NCBI GenBank assembly: GCA_039000515.1
Contig: JBCFYV010000012.1
Location: forward strand, 87,140,284 to 87,204,283
Reading direction: 5' to 3'
Origin: Timema cristinae
Taxonomy: Eukaryota; Arthropoda; Insecta; Phasmatodea; Timematidae
DNA: 64,000 bases
The notes under the pieces are model-generated. The model saw nothing but the letters and a program-made list of their open reading frames with translations. It made no database searches and had not been told where the DNA came from. The position numbers and the translations under genes are program-made. Shown here piece by piece: positions 1-10,599 of this stretch (positions are counted from its first letter, which is position 1; each line of letters starts with the position of its first letter).

Positions 1-70
1 TACTTTTCTAAGGATCTTTTTAATGCATATATTTACAGTATTTAGCGTTTTTCATATTGAAATATAAAAT

Positions 71-76
71 TTTATT
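71..76 (-). terminator. Polyadenylation signal AATAAA
   Basis: AATAAA on the minus strand, about 95 bases downstream of the TAA at 168-170 of the small terminal exon. The motif is common in AT-rich DNA, so it counts only because of its position. Confidence 0.35.
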
Positions 77-167
77 ATTAGTTTTTTAATAGTGGAAAAT
101 GTTTTTTTAAGTAACTAAATAGAAATAAAGTAAAAATGAAAATTTAGATTTAAAAATTCTTCAAAAT

Positions 168-385
168 TTATGTATTCCAATTTGCAATTGAATTATTGAT
201 GTCACCAGTTAGTTTAGCTGCTTCAGCAATTAATTTATCTTTTTTGGCTTCTAATGCTTTAATTTCTAGTTGTTTACGCCTCTTCAACCAGTTTCTTTGG
301 GTCTGCTTTTCGATCTCAACTCGCTGATACACTCTGTCCTCTTTATGTGAAGAATATACCCCAGATAAAATAAAAGTAAAAAGTG
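168..385 (-). CDS. Terminal exon of unidentified small membrane/coiled-coil protein
   Basis: I do not recognise this protein. Read on the minus strand from a good acceptor (TACAG before 385), an open frame of about 72 codons runs to a TAA at 168-170. It starts with a short hydrophobic stretch (LFTFILSGVY) and continues into a highly charged, probably helical segment (KRRKQLEIKALEAKKDK) ending in SIANWNT. An AATAAA signal lies on the minus strand at 71-76, about 95 bases after the stop, which supports a real 3' end. The layout (one hydrophobic segment followed by a basic coiled coil) resembles small mitochondrial inner-membrane subunits such as ATP synthase subunit e, but that is only analogy. 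It sits left of the BRUCE-like first exon on the same strand, so it may be a gene nested in intron 1 of that gene. Upstream exons were not found. Confidence 0.45.
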
Positions 386-2955
386 CTGTAGTGATATTAT
401 AAAATAGGAAACAGGGCTTTTGGTGTAAGGTTTAGTTAACTATAATGTAGAGGTATCCAGGCTTCTGGTTCAGTTGAGAAATACTTTTTGCCATAACATA
501 AAATATTAATTAACATGAATAGTTATTAAATTATTATAGTAAAAATTCCCGCTTTTGATACAAATTCCCGGTTTCTCCTGGGCCTTTCAGATTCCCTGTT
601 TTGTTCCAGGTTTTTAAGGTTTCCAGGTTCGCTGACCACCCTGATCTGTGGTGGAAAAGAAACAGAAACTCCTGGTAAGTAAAGTTTGGAAAAGTCATGT
701 ATTATTAAAGGTAAGTTGAATTTAGACGCAGCAATGCCGAGAGCATGCAGGTGTATGTATGTGTACAACAAGTTGTATGTCATTAGGCGGCACACATCAC
801 GTGTTCAAACCTCCCTCCCCAACTTGGTCACAACAGTAGGGATTTATCAGTTGCATTTGACGCCTGTTCAACCTTTAGCAACGTTGATCACAGTTGGGCA
901 ATTCTGCTGCCTAATGAAATGCAATTTCTTATACACATAGGGTACTTACACTTATGTATACCCAGCACTGTTGCATCTAATTTCAAATTTCATTTAAATT
1001 ATGCCTAGTGACTTTTGCAGACATTTTTATTAGGATTTTCTGTTTCTTTATGCCCATAGATGCTGTGGTTTAAGTTTGGACAGGATGTTTGATAAGATCC
1101 TGTATAAGACATTTATCCTAACCATTCCAGCTATAGCAGGTGAACATATGCCTATCTCTTTTTCCTGTGCCAGATGATACCCTTAACCAAAGAGTTCCTC
1201 CTACACATGCCCAGGGGGTACTTATACCTTGGTTCTACTCTATGGCTGCCCTTGCTCTCTTTGTGTCCTTTCCTAACTCTTTCAATCTGAGTGTTTAGCT
1301 TTTAATTAGTAATTATAATGGTTTTTCAGCTGAAAATTGTGAATGACTTCCTCATTTTCTTCATCTGTGTAACCAGTCTTGCCACATACACCTGGATGAA
1401 GTCTGTTACCTCCATATCCACAACTATTGACATTTTTACAAACTTCCATTTATATACTTGACATTAATAACCTTTCCTGCCAGCCTTTCATCTAACACAA
1501 TTGTTACTCCATTACATCCCCTCTAAGGTTCTCCACGCTACCATAATCTGTATCCCTGTCCTATTTCCTTGTTTTAATTTCCTTTATATTTTGTTTCACA
1601 TAGTCCCATATGTTTACTTTCCTTTCCCTCATGACTGCTGCAACATCTTGTTATTTTCCCTTTAGTATGTTAATTATTCAAACTCGTTGACCAGTCTGTT
1701 CCTGAAATCATCACTTGATAAATCTGTACTTTGGGGTTGTTCCTATTTTTGAAAGCAATCCTGAATCCACTACCAGCTTGGTAGGCCTGTCGTAGCTTAA
1801 CCATAGTCTTGTTAGCCGTCCTCTTCAGGGTTCGTGTCAAACCATCATGACTATCGTGGCAGTACCAGGGACAAAGTCCCAATCATACTTTGCTCTGACA
1901 AGAATTCCCCTACTCCAGCCATTGCCCATCTTCATCTCCCTCGACTGTACTCTTGGTTGCTAAAATTACTGAAATGGGTTGTGGATAATTTAGCGCGCAA
2001 AAATTAATGGGTGTCCTATTACACACTATACCAACCAAACAAATAAAAATGTAGGCTATATTGACTAGTTGGAAATGATAATATTGCTCAATAAACATTT
2101 AATACTTTTGGAAATACCTATTTTTAATTAGAAGGAATGAAATTAGGTGTTTATGAACAAGAATGATGTAAGAACTATATGTAAACACTGGATTTTAAAG
2201 CCAGATATTTTAGGAGAAAAGATTGCTGCATGGAAGGTTAAGTTTTGTTATGGCAAGATCATGATCAACTTAATGTTAACATTACCTAGTGTTCCCTTAA
2301 TGTAATTAAAGAAACTAGTGTGTGATACACTTAGTGTAGTGTTCACTTGATGCCCATCTAATCGCTAATCAAATGTATGAATAAATAACAATTTTGAAAA
2401 TTGATAGTCTTAAACATAAAATGAATGTGAGCTCACAATAGCAATAATTTGAGTATGATATGGCTATGTTTGAAGTAATCCTTAGTAATAGTTATATGTA
2501 TATATAAAGACTAAAATCAATTCTAAGTAAAGGGTTGTGTAATTCAAAAATTATTTGCAAAAAAATGTTTCTATCCTAGGACACAGAAGATCTTAACTCA
2601 ATTCCATATTATTTAAGTTTAAAGATCTTCAAAGTAGGTACAGATGAATTAGTTGTTATAAGACGAAAGATGTGGAATAATAGACATTACGTCATAACGT
2701 CACTCTAAAATTATCACACTATGAGAGACAAAAACAATTTGTACCTTGTTTGGTTAGGCGATGATCAAATTAAAACTTGTAGGCAGGTGCTTAACCAATT
2801 TGTCATAACAAATAAAATAGCATTAAAAAAATGTATTTAGAATTGTTTTAGGAACATCGTACAACTAATATTGTTACTAGTGACACTTAAGCAATATTTA
2901 CATGTTATTCTTGTAAAACTTAATAATAAGCAATACATATTAAGACCAACGTGCG
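386..2955. other. Probable intron 1 of the BRUCE-like gene; no exon seen
   Basis: AT-rich sequence with no convincing coding exon on either strand. The open frames at 526-795, 686-940, 1670-1882 and 1910-2098 have no recognisable domain. The part at about 1330-1640 (minus) faintly resembles the 3' end of the LINE seen at 43505-44440 (a GVCGKT-like stretch aligns with NVCGKT there) and may be a very old copy. Confidence 0.4.
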
Positions 2956-2961
2956 ACATAC

Positions 2962-3139
2962 CAGATAAAGAGCTCTTCTGCAAAACTACGCCTGAGTTAA
3001 CGTCAAGAACAAGTACATCTGACGACTTTGTTGTCACTAGAACAGTATTTAGATTAGGGTGATAAATAATACTTTTTGAATCTGTTTCAACATTCAAATA
3101 ACCATCTTCACACAATTTCCACAAGTCGTCATCAGCCAT
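2962..3139 (-). CDS. BIRC6: BRUCE/BIRC6-like protein, first coding exon
   Basis: The exon starts with ATG at 3139 and gives 59 complete codons plus one base before a strong donor (GTATGT, 2956-2961). The peptide (MADDDLWKLCEDGYLNVET..., then SIIYHPNLNTVLVTTKSS and VLVLDVNSGVVLQKSSLS) aligns residue by residue with the N-terminal region of BIRC6/BRUCE, which has DGC..., LSYHPALNAILAVTS, then a VIDGTSGATLQASALS block. BRUCE proteins are giant (over 4,500 residues) membrane-associated inhibitors of apoptosis with an N-terminal WD-like part, a BIR domain and a C-terminal ubiquitin-conjugating domain. Only the N-terminal stretch is here; the BIR and UBC parts lie left of the window. The initiating Met is the only one in frame and is preceded by a purine (AAAATGG). 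The intron is phase 1. Confidence 0.8.
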
Positions 3140-3230
3140 TTTGCTTCCTCAATTCTCGCCCCCCATATTTCTCAAGTCATGTGATCATCACGTCAATAAG
3201 TTCTTAATCAACATTTATTTTCTCTTTGTA
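3140..3230 (-). promoter_or_regulatory. Upstream region of the BRUCE-like gene
   Basis: The bases just upstream of the ATG at 3139 are locally GC-richer and include a C-run and a CACATGAC motif (an E-box-type site). No TATA box is obvious at a useful distance. This is a positional call: the region must hold 5' UTR and probably part of the promoter. Confidence 0.25.
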
Positions 3231-4024
3231 ATATTATAGATAGATATATTTAATTTCAATTAATCCAAATGGATATTTACAAACTATGTAGAACTAAATG
3301 AATGGAGAACGTTACATATTATTGAAGAACTTCATTGCTTGTATGTATTTCAAAACATAATGAGAATAATCAAGGCACGCAAGTTGAGGTGGTGAGTGTC
3401 AGTTTAGGGATTGGATAGAGGGTCTCAGAGTGGGCAGAGCTAATTGAGAATAATTGTGTATAGCATAAATGCACAAGAAGTTGAAACTCATTATCTAGAA
3501 TTAAATTATTCATAATCGATGCATTGTAAATAGAGAATAGAGAGAATAATAACACATAAAGGGTTGAAACTATAATTAAATGTGTTTGCACTTTACAAAG
3601 CAGCCCCTATACGACCAGTAATACTGCGCAAATTTGATATTGTACAATATTATCGTTCGTCTGGTCTTGGAGGATATATAAAGCGATTTTGCAATATATT
3701 TCGCAATGATGATATATTGGTCAGTCTGTAGGTACCGGTATCATCAAATACCTTATGAAATTAATCATGGACTATTGAATATCTACTTTTCGTGCGAAAA
3801 AGCGAAGATGGTGTACTCTACAGGGTATGGTGTTGCGAGCCGTCGAGTTAACGTAGACAGAAATGGGCAATAAAATTTTGTTTTGTGTGAAATTGTTATT
3901 ACCATTCTAAATAATAGGAGCGTTGGTATTTGTGAATATATAAGTGCTACAACCACAGCAAAAACTTAATATTCTTACCCGCTGTAAGCAATAACACAAA
4001 TTTTAATATATTGAATTTTGTTTT

Positions 4025-4027
<3 letters not shown>
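3231..4027. other. Intergenic, AT-rich, no gene seen
   Basis: No open frame with recognisable domain content on either strand; the 73-codon minus frame at 3370-3591 looks random. Confidence 0.4.
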
Positions 4028-4069
<42 letters not shown>

Positions 4070-4191
4070 AGCACCGCGTCTTACTACCCATTCGGGTTAT
4101 ACGTACTTACGCTAATGTGTAATGGTAGGGTGATTGTGAGATGAATTGGAGGACCTACAGTTTAACGTGGAATCCGAACCACGGTGGAGAC
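4028..4191 (-). repeat. SINE family A, 5'-truncated copy
   Basis: Minus orientation. A (TTA)n tail (4028-4070) is followed by the family 3' domain with the short inverted repeat CCCATTCGGG and the block ending in CCGAACCACGGTGGAGAC. The tRNA-like head seen in the full-length copies at 18668 and 22865 is missing, as expected for truncated reverse transcription. Confidence 0.75.
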
Positions 4192-4904
4192 TGTTTTGTA
4201 TTAATTGTGTATCTACTAGATATGATAAAATAACTATATTTCACATTAAGGTCCAGTTCAATTTGTTTTAGAATAATTTTTGAAATAAGGAATCAATGTA
4301 AAATATACTTATGTTTTAGTAAAAGGCTATAAAAACTATTAGGTATTACTTGTAATTATAATTTATTATAATTGTAATTAATTGTGTAATCTGATATTAA
4401 ATCCGTACTTAATTTTCGTTCAAAGGACCTTATCTAAAATATATAAAAATTACTATCTCCACTTTCGCGTATTCATATGTACAGTCATGTGATCTGCATC
4501 TGTCACTTTTTATAAGTATAATCCATGTTTACCGCAAATATATGTTGCATTTTAAGAGACTCATCCTGTGGCAATTCGACTCTAGTAAACTAAATTGTAT
4601 GTATACAAAAGCTCAGAATCCGTAACGATGATGCAATGGAGCTTTTTGAAGCTGCAATATAATCATAGGTGTTTAAAAAGATTAAATTTAAACAGTTAGC
4701 GTAATGGGGTTCAAATCGTCCCACAAAATAAATCTTGAAGCCTTAAATATGTATGGTAATAGGGTATGAAGAATTCATATGTTCAACTATTTTATTTTAT
4801 TTGGAAATCTGATTTGCAGAGAAAAAATATTTGCTTGGATCTCCTTGTATTTCTTTAAAAAATGTACCTTTTCTGTGGAACCTAAAGAATCAAAATACAA
4901 GTTT
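4192..4904. other. Intergenic, no gene seen
   Basis: AT-rich sequence with no long open frame, repeat match or splice-compatible coding segment that I can support. Confidence 0.35.
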
Positions 4905-5480
4905 TTAGCTACAATGGGCGTAACTGTTTCCTGTCATGCCTGAAGACACCATAAGTATTGCATGACGAAGGGACCACGAGGCCGCCTGCGTGACCAACCC
5001 AACAACCAAGGAGGTGGGTGCGATCGGAAGCACCTCGGGGAAATCAGCCCATACTAAAGCCAACAAGATGGCCAGCATGACTTCCCAACATACCTGGGAG
5101 GTGGACACAAGGGTTAGTCCAGGTCCGACAACTCCAGCGTAGGCGAAGCCTGTGGGGCTCCTCCAACTCATGGAGGTGAGCGTTCCACAAGCGGCTGCCG
5201 ACCAAAGTCGCTTTCGCTTCTCGGGGTGCGTGAAAATCTAGCCCTTTCCAGGGCCAACATGGCGCCCGGTGTGACCTTCAAATTACTGAAAAGGTGGGTA
5301 CAAGTGGCTTCCAACAGAAGGATTCGGCCCTTCACAGGGCCGATAAATCCAGTGTGAGTGAAGCCAACAGGGTCCTTCCTTCTGCCGGAGGTGAGCATGC
5401 TGCTGGTTGGTGCCACCTATATTCACTCGCCCTTCTCAGGGTGGGAGACGATGCCACCATTTCCAGGGCCACCAGGGCAT
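4905..5480 (-). repeat. GC-rich internally duplicated segment, possibly decayed coding tail
   Basis: This block is much richer in GC than its surroundings. On the minus strand two units of roughly 245 bases can be aligned. Each has a GGCCCTGGAAA-type stretch, a CACCCTGAGAAG / CACCCCGAGAAG stretch, a GCTCACCTCC stretch and then a GGCTTC.C stretch leading to a GG.CCTG stretch. Translated pieces of the units are alike (PVGFTHTGFIGP versus PTGFAYAGVVGP; GPGNGGIVSHPEKG versus GPGKG and IFTHPEKRK) but fall in different frames. This suggests a repeated coding region broken by indels or assembly error. It lies directly downstream of the exon-like segments at 5332-6096 and may belong to the same gene. 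Confidence 0.45.
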
Positions 5481-5888
5481 CTGGTATAGCTTCCTCGGGC
5501 CTCAGCTTGAGGATTAGTGCCGGGCCCCTAAAAAGCATCAGCAGCAATGGCGGCGTGGTTGAGTCCAGCGGGGCCACTCCAACTACCAGAAGTTTGCGAT
5601 ACACTGATGGCCAGAAAGTAATGAAGGCCCTTTTCAGGGCTGACAGCACAGGAGCTGGGAGAAGCAGAAGCAGATTAGCGTGCTCTAATGATCCCTGAAG
5701 GAGAGCACGAAGGCAAATTCCAACACGTACCGACCAATTGGTCACACCATGTGGTTTTCGGAATATTAACTCTAACGGATTGTTGCATTTTGTGAAGGTT
5801 CTGAAACAAAATAAAAGGCTTATTATTAAGCAAGCAAGTGGTACGTTGCCCTGCAGGCCCTCATCCAGCCCATATGGATCCCAGTAGT
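5332..5888 (-). CDS. Unidentified exon, hydrophobic protein segment
   Basis: I do not recognise this. A minus-strand acceptor (TTTAATTTCAG before 5888) is followed by a frame open to a stop at 5332, about 185 codons. It starts (D)YWDPYGLDEGLQGN, continues into a strongly hydrophobic stretch (VPLACLIISLLFCF), and has a second hydrophobic stretch near ANLLLLLPAPVLSAL. The frame joins in phase with the donor of the exon at 5979-6096. An alternative model uses a weak donor at 5844 and an acceptor at 5801, giving a 44-base intron, with a further donor near 5731. The lower half overlaps the GC-rich duplicated block, so the true frame there is uncertain. Could be a real short membrane protein or a decayed gene. 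Confidence 0.35.
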
Positions 5889-5978
5889 CTGAAATTAAAT
5901 AAATACATATTAATTACTATCGTGAGAAAAAAGACTACACGCCAATCACTCGCAAATCTAAAGCAGGACGTTAATTAC

Positions 5979-6096
5979 CCATGGACCAGTTGCCATCGCT
6001 CAGGCAAATTCCGTCCTCACTGAAAAACTCTGGCGGATCCGGGCTACCCGGCGCTACCGGTATTGTAGGTGGCGGGGGTTGGGTTTTCTTGAAAGT
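5979..6096 (-). CDS. Unidentified exon with proline-rich segment
   Basis: Bounded by a good acceptor (CCTTTGACAG before 6096) and a donor (GTAATT at 5973-5978). The frame reads KKTQPPPPTIPVAPGSPDPP and then EFFSEDGICLSDGNWSMG, ending in phase 1, which matches the acceptor phase of the next exon at 5888. The proline-rich stretch followed by an acidic Cys-containing stretch looks like extracellular or linker sequence; no family is recognised. The start exon is not certain: an ATG at 6220-6222 is in a suitable place but has no clear donor before its stop. Confidence 0.45.
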
Positions 6097-6261
6097 CTGT
6101 CAAAGGAACAAATTCCGCTTTACATCAAAGGAGTAATAAGCAAAATATTAACCATTAAAATATACAAAACTTTTTTATATCATTCCTGAATTTATCCAAT
6201 TTTCCAGCGCGTCGAAACTCATCTTGATGATTACAGGAGCCAATCACAAATTTAAATGTCC

Positions 6262-6290
6262 GACTGTAATGATTTCGAGGTCTATTTATA
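6262..6290 (-). promoter_or_regulatory. Candidate core promoter (TATAAATA plus initiator)
   Basis: TATAAATA on the minus strand (6283-6290), with a TTACAGTC initiator-like sequence (6262-6269) about 28 bases downstream, the usual spacing. It lies upstream of the exon-like segments at 5979-6096 and 5332-5888 on the same strand. A TGCGCATAGGACATGCGCA stretch (around 6343-6361) upstream resembles paired NRF-1-type sites. Confidence 0.35.
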
Positions 6291-6429
6291 GGGACTTCAA
6301 AGGGCGTGCCGCCTGTAATGGCTTCGATTTCCCAATGCACATCTGCGCATGTCCTATGCGCACAAGACCCTTTGTAAGTCCCGTTATCCACCAGACACCT
6401 TCTAGCTGCCGCTAAGGATGGACGTGCCG

Positions 6430-7069
6430 GGTAGACGCTCTGCTATGTCTGTTCATGCAAATGTGGGTACACTTTGCCGAAGAATGAATAGCAAGTGCGG
6501 GTACACAAGGATGACATTAGCCGTGCTAGCCCTCGGGTTGTGGGTACCCCATGGCTCAGAATGAATAAGTTCGGTTAACAAAATGCTGGTGCACTTCCCT
6601 ATCCTATTCTGATAAAGCGTAGCTGTGCTTGGAAAATCAGGTCGACCAGCAAAACCACCTCTTTTTTTTCTCATTCTCACAAATGTTGTGTGCATTGAAT
6701 GGTATGCCCCCGGTCGATGGCGCGTGGTCTAAGGCATCTATGACGGGGGGGGGGGGGGGGGTTGAGACCGTGTATCTAACTCAGGAGCATTGAACGGACG
6801 CACACCTACTTGATTATTACTTGTTTAATTCTAGACAATTTGAAACTATCTGGTAAATAATCTTTAAAACTAGTACCGCTGCAACTAGCTTTAGATAGTT
6901 TGCCGCTACAATATGATCTCCACGCAAATAAGCACTTATTTCACTCTTGCATTAAGAGTATTTTACGAGTTTTCCTTAATAGCTGACAGCTCATTTCAAG
7001 CCCACACTGTTACTTTTTCGATAACAGATAGCGTAACAATCTCGAAATCATCAGGGGGAGAGACAACTC
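6430..7069. other. Intergenic, repeat-like, with G homopolymer
   Basis: No gene seen. Contains a run of about 17 G (6747-6763) next to a tRNA-like fragment (GGCGCGTGGTCTAAGGCA around 6718-6736) that may be a SINE head remnant. Confidence 0.35.
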
Positions 7070-7099
7070 TATATCGCATATGATAATTATTTTTTGTTG

Positions 7100-7580
7100 A
7101 GCCAAAAGTTTCGGGTTCGAAACCCGTGTCAATGACTGAGTAATCATAAATAGAAAACTTTCGGTACTAATAATTATATCGCTTTTTTTTTTAAAGCCCG
7201 AGAGACAGAACTTTATATTTGTTGATGTTCCAAAAGTCCTGGGTTCGAATCCCGTGTCAATGACTGTGTAATCATAAATATTAGAAGTATACTTTTCATA
7301 GCGTGAGCTAAAAAAAACTTTCGCTGCTAATTATTATATCGCTTTTAACAAGAGAGACAGGAGTTTTTTTGTTTCAAAGTCCCGGGTTCGAATCCCGTGT
7401 CAATGACTGAGTAATCATAAATATTACAAGTATACTTTTCATAGCATGAGCTAAAAAACTTTCGGTACTAATAATTATATCGCTTTTAACAAGAGAGACA
7501 GAAGTCTTTTTTTTTTATTGTTTCAAAGACCTGGGTTCGAATCCCGTGCCAATGACTGAGTATTCTTTTCACCGCATGAG
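7100..7580 (+). repeat. Tandem repeat with tRNA-like B box, four units
   Basis: Four degenerate units spaced about 128, 143 and 149 bases apart, each with GGGTTCGAA.CCCGTG (B-box-like, at 7114, 7242, 7385 and 7534) followed by TCAATGACTGAGTAATCATAAATA, split here as TCAATGACTG and TAATCATAAATA. Units 2 and 3 share a further block ending in ATTATATCGCTTTTAACAAG. This looks like an array of a tRNA-derived element, not functional tRNA genes, as no cloverleaf A-box/anticodon arm is present. Confidence 0.7.
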
Positions 7581-7599
7581 TTGAAACACAACAAGGTTA

Positions 7600-7850
7600 T
7601 TTGGCTTGGGGCGCATTCAGAGGACTTTGACACCTGTAGTTATGGCGGGAGGAGGTCATGGGTTCGAATCTTGCTTGGGTGATTTTCTATGTCCCGAAAT
7701 GCTGGTACACATCACTCTCGTGGACTTAGGACGCGCTGCTAGAAAAATGTGTCAAGGTCGGGGTTTGCTAGATACCGTTCAACAATCTTAGGTCAGGTGT
7801 TCGAGGTTTGAATCTCTGTCTGTCACGAAAACGCCTTGTTGGTGGCTAAG
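7600..7850 (+). repeat. Further tRNA-derived SINE-like fragments
   Basis: Two B-box-like stretches (GGGTTCGAATCTTGC near 7660 and GGTTTGAATCTCTG near 7806), each in a context resembling other SINE heads in the window. Boundaries are approximate. Confidence 0.4.
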
Positions 7851-8584
7851 TAATAGCTTTGGCTACCACATTCGATGAGTTCAAGAGGTCAAGTGCCAGA
7901 TAACGGGACAATGTGGAGCTAACGAGTCTGCAATGGGGTCGATGCTATTAACAACATGGCCTACGGTTAAAACCAGATGTTGAAATTTTATATTTCCGAG
8001 TCCATGAACTTTGGGGTTGGGGCTGGGGAAAAAGAGAAAGGAAGTAGAAGAGGGGTGGACATGATGAATGCGTGGGAAGCGAAAGGCAGTCCAACAGTCT
8101 TGGGACAGGGAGCAGTTATTCATTCTACCCAAGACCACCATAGCGAGAGGTTCGTGCAGTGCCCTCATGCCAAAACGTCACGCACTGTATGCTCCCCAAA
8201 TAAATAAATAAAACTCCAACACCTCAATCCTAGCCAATAATTAATTAGCAATAATTAATTAACAATCATTAATAATTAATCATCAAGAACCAACATGTCC
8301 GGGGTGATAGGCGAAGAGGGGGAAGGGGTTGTAGGGGAGGAAATTTCGTAATCATCACTTGAGGAAAGAGGTCAGAAGGAGGGAGGAGGGGGAAAACCAA
8401 CATTGAGTAATCATCACAATACACACTCTATCCACATTGGAGTCAAAGGTCAAACTGGAACGATTAATCAACCGACCTACTGATGGGCTGTTTGGAGGCA
8501 AACAAACAAAATATATGTCGTTTTCTCTGCATTTTTTCAAAACAATATCTGTTATATGTGAAGATAAATTGTCCCCTTAAACTA
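7851..8584. other. Intergenic, no gene seen
   Basis: The open frames at 7881-8168 (minus), 7977-8207 (plus) and 8355-8540 (minus) show no domain, no splice support and no composition bias. Around 8228-8280 there are AATTAATTA-type short repeats. Confidence 0.35.
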
Positions 8585-9409
8585 CCTTCTTCCCTTCAAT
8601 CAATTTTAATCTTGAAAGCATCAGGACTTGGAACCAGTCTGTGAATATTTCCTATGTAAGCCAACCTGACTTGTAATTGTTGTACCTACACCCAGCTGAG
8701 CCTTCTTCACTCCAAGTCGACCACATGTTTTGAAATGTTTAAACTATGTTTGGAGGAAATAGTTCGCCTGTTGCTGAACCACTCCCCATTATATAAATGC
8801 TTGCCTTTGAAGCGTTCCCAAAATTTTCTGGATACTTTACCCCTCTTTTGGTTAAGACTTTCTTGGAGCCCAGGTCTTCTGTCAGATTGCTTTCATCGTA
8901 GTTCTAGATGTTTTCAGGTGCCACACCCTCCAATGTTTCTTTTAAATTCTCAATGTATTCCGTAATAGTTGTTTCATTAATTGCTTCCCTTGGCTTTTTT
9001 TTCTATGTTGGCAGCAAACCGAACCGTGACTTCTGGGTTTAGTTTTTCTTTTTTTTTCTAAACCAATCCAATCTTTCCCTGGAAAATGTTTTTAAATCTA
9101 TTTACTTTCCTCCCGAATCTTCCTAGCTAGGCATGACTAATACATCTTAACTCAAATTCATCTACCGGAAATCCCAAATCACTCATGTCAAAACACATTG
9201 TGCAAAAATAGTTTCCTCCTCTTTAGTGAAGATAGATTGCTGTCCATATTTGCCCTCGTGTTATCGTGTAAGCTTATAAATAAGTGTTTCTCGGCTTTCT
9301 GTGTGAACATAGTTATATTGCGAATGGCCTCCAAACATTCCTGTAGTTTCTCTGACGTGTAGTCAGCATAACGTCTGTTTCCAGGCTGTCTTGCATATGT
9401 TCTCAGCAT
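8585..9409 (-). pseudogene. Decayed pogo/Tigger-type transposase
   Basis: Minus strand. The first part (9188-9409) is an N-terminal pipsqueak-type helix-turn-helix start: MLRTYARQPGNRRYADYTSE then KLQECLEAIRN, like the usual M.R.YKR...R..Y....L..A..AI+ opening. Further on, broken frames read TLEGVAPENI, NYDESNLTEDLGSKKVL, TKRGVKYPE, SATGELFPP, matching the DDE_1 core of pogo/Tigger transposases (NYDETNL.DDPGSKK, RGTKYPE, GKLLPP). Several stops and frameshifts make it inactive. The catalytic region is cut by indels, and no terminal inverted repeats were located. Confidence 0.7.
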
Positions 9410-9534
9410 ATTTTTTCTACAAAATAAAAAATATAAGTTTTAGGCTATTATAACTACTCGTATGGTTTTAGTTTTAAATAATATAATTAAATTTGTGTTC
9501 GAAAAAATAGGTCACATTGAAAGAAAACAAGTCT

Positions 9535-9584
9535 GGGGATACTTTGCACCACTTTTAAGCTGGTGCAAAATATCCCCAAATTGA
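9535..9584. repeat. Short perfect-looking hairpin
   Basis: TGGGGATACTTTGCACCA and its near-complement TGGTGCAAAATATCCCCA are separated by about 10 bases. It forms an 18-base-pair stem with one or two mismatches. Function unknown; it could be a small inverted-repeat element or a structured RNA. Confidence 0.6.
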
Positions 9585-9599
9585 CTTCAAAAGTGTACC

Positions 9600-10377
9600 T
9601 GGTATTCATTTTCGCTATAACATATTGTAAATATATAATATTTACATAAAACTTATAAACTATAGTTATAGGCCCTAATAAAATAGTAACTTAACTGGTT
9701 ATCAGTTAAATACGCAGCTATAGCAATAAAACTCTGGATAACTTAAGTTTCCACTTTTTTACAGTTTCTGAATAATGGCTGCCTACTTGGAAGCAACAAA
9801 GGGCCAGGAAAAACTTCTTACCTTAAAATGTGTATTCAAGTGTTACCTGTTGAAATTCTTAAAAACTACGCTTACATAGTTCATAGCTTGGCCACTAGAT
9901 GACTCTTAATACTTTTTTTTGTATTGGCACAAAGGATATCCTCTAGGAGCAAAGTAGCCCCATCCTACGGTACTAAAAAAAATAAGTATTTAAAATTACA
10001 ATAAAACATATAGAACGATACTGCAAGAAAAGATTTGTCACCCAATTGTATGGAAAATATCTCTCTATCGATTTTGATCAAATCTGATAGGCTCACACAC
10101 AAGTTTTACATTGAAGAATGATAATTTTATAGTCTATGTCTCCCTTATCAATCACTTTTGTGTCAGGGATGTTCATAATATATACATCACTAGCTATTTT
10201 ATAATTTTAGCTACACACATTATATAATAATACATCCATTCTTCAACTTTATACATTCAAAGTTCTTCATCAAAACTGTTGACTCTGTTTACAGATCATA
10301 TTTCCAAAGGTAAGGCCAAAGTGTTTGATTGGTATACCTAAGTGAACCAAACACGTGTGGGTTTTACGCTAATCTAC
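9600..10377. other. Intergenic, no gene seen
   Basis: AT-rich; no supported coding, RNA or repeat feature. Confidence 0.35.
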
Positions 10378-10590
10378 TAAGCTAATGTGTTAGAGAAGAG
10401 TAAGGTTGATTTTAGATTTCATACATTCACATTTGCGTGGAGGGTGAGTGGAAAACATTTTAGGAATAATAACCTCATAGCATCCAACTGGGATAGAACA
10501 CCGATCCCCGTCCTTGGCAGTCCAGTTTATTGCAAGAGTAGTGTCTTAGATCATGCGGTCACCAAAGCGGGTCCCTTAATTATATTAATT
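10378..10590 (-). repeat. SINE family B copy, degenerate
   Basis: Minus orientation. Contains the family features in order: GCTAATGTGTTAGAG, GCGTGGAGGGTGAGTGG, then a tRNA-like head region ending in GGTCACCAAAGCGG, seen better at 35527-35760 and 21781-22020. Confidence 0.5.
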
Positions 10591-10599
10591 AGGTATTCT

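Noticed and set aside
5626..5641. GGCCCTTTTCAGGGCT, very close to the histone mRNA 3' stem-loop, with looser versions at 5237, 5328 and 5432
   Set aside because: No histone coding sequence lies upstream on the plus strand, and the look-alikes are simply the complement of the repeated CCCTGAAAAGGG stretch in the duplicated block.
7100..7580. Regularly spaced repeats that could suggest a CRISPR array
   Set aside because: Units are about 130-150 bases, degenerate, with no short-repeat/unique-spacer pattern, and the DNA is eukaryotic.
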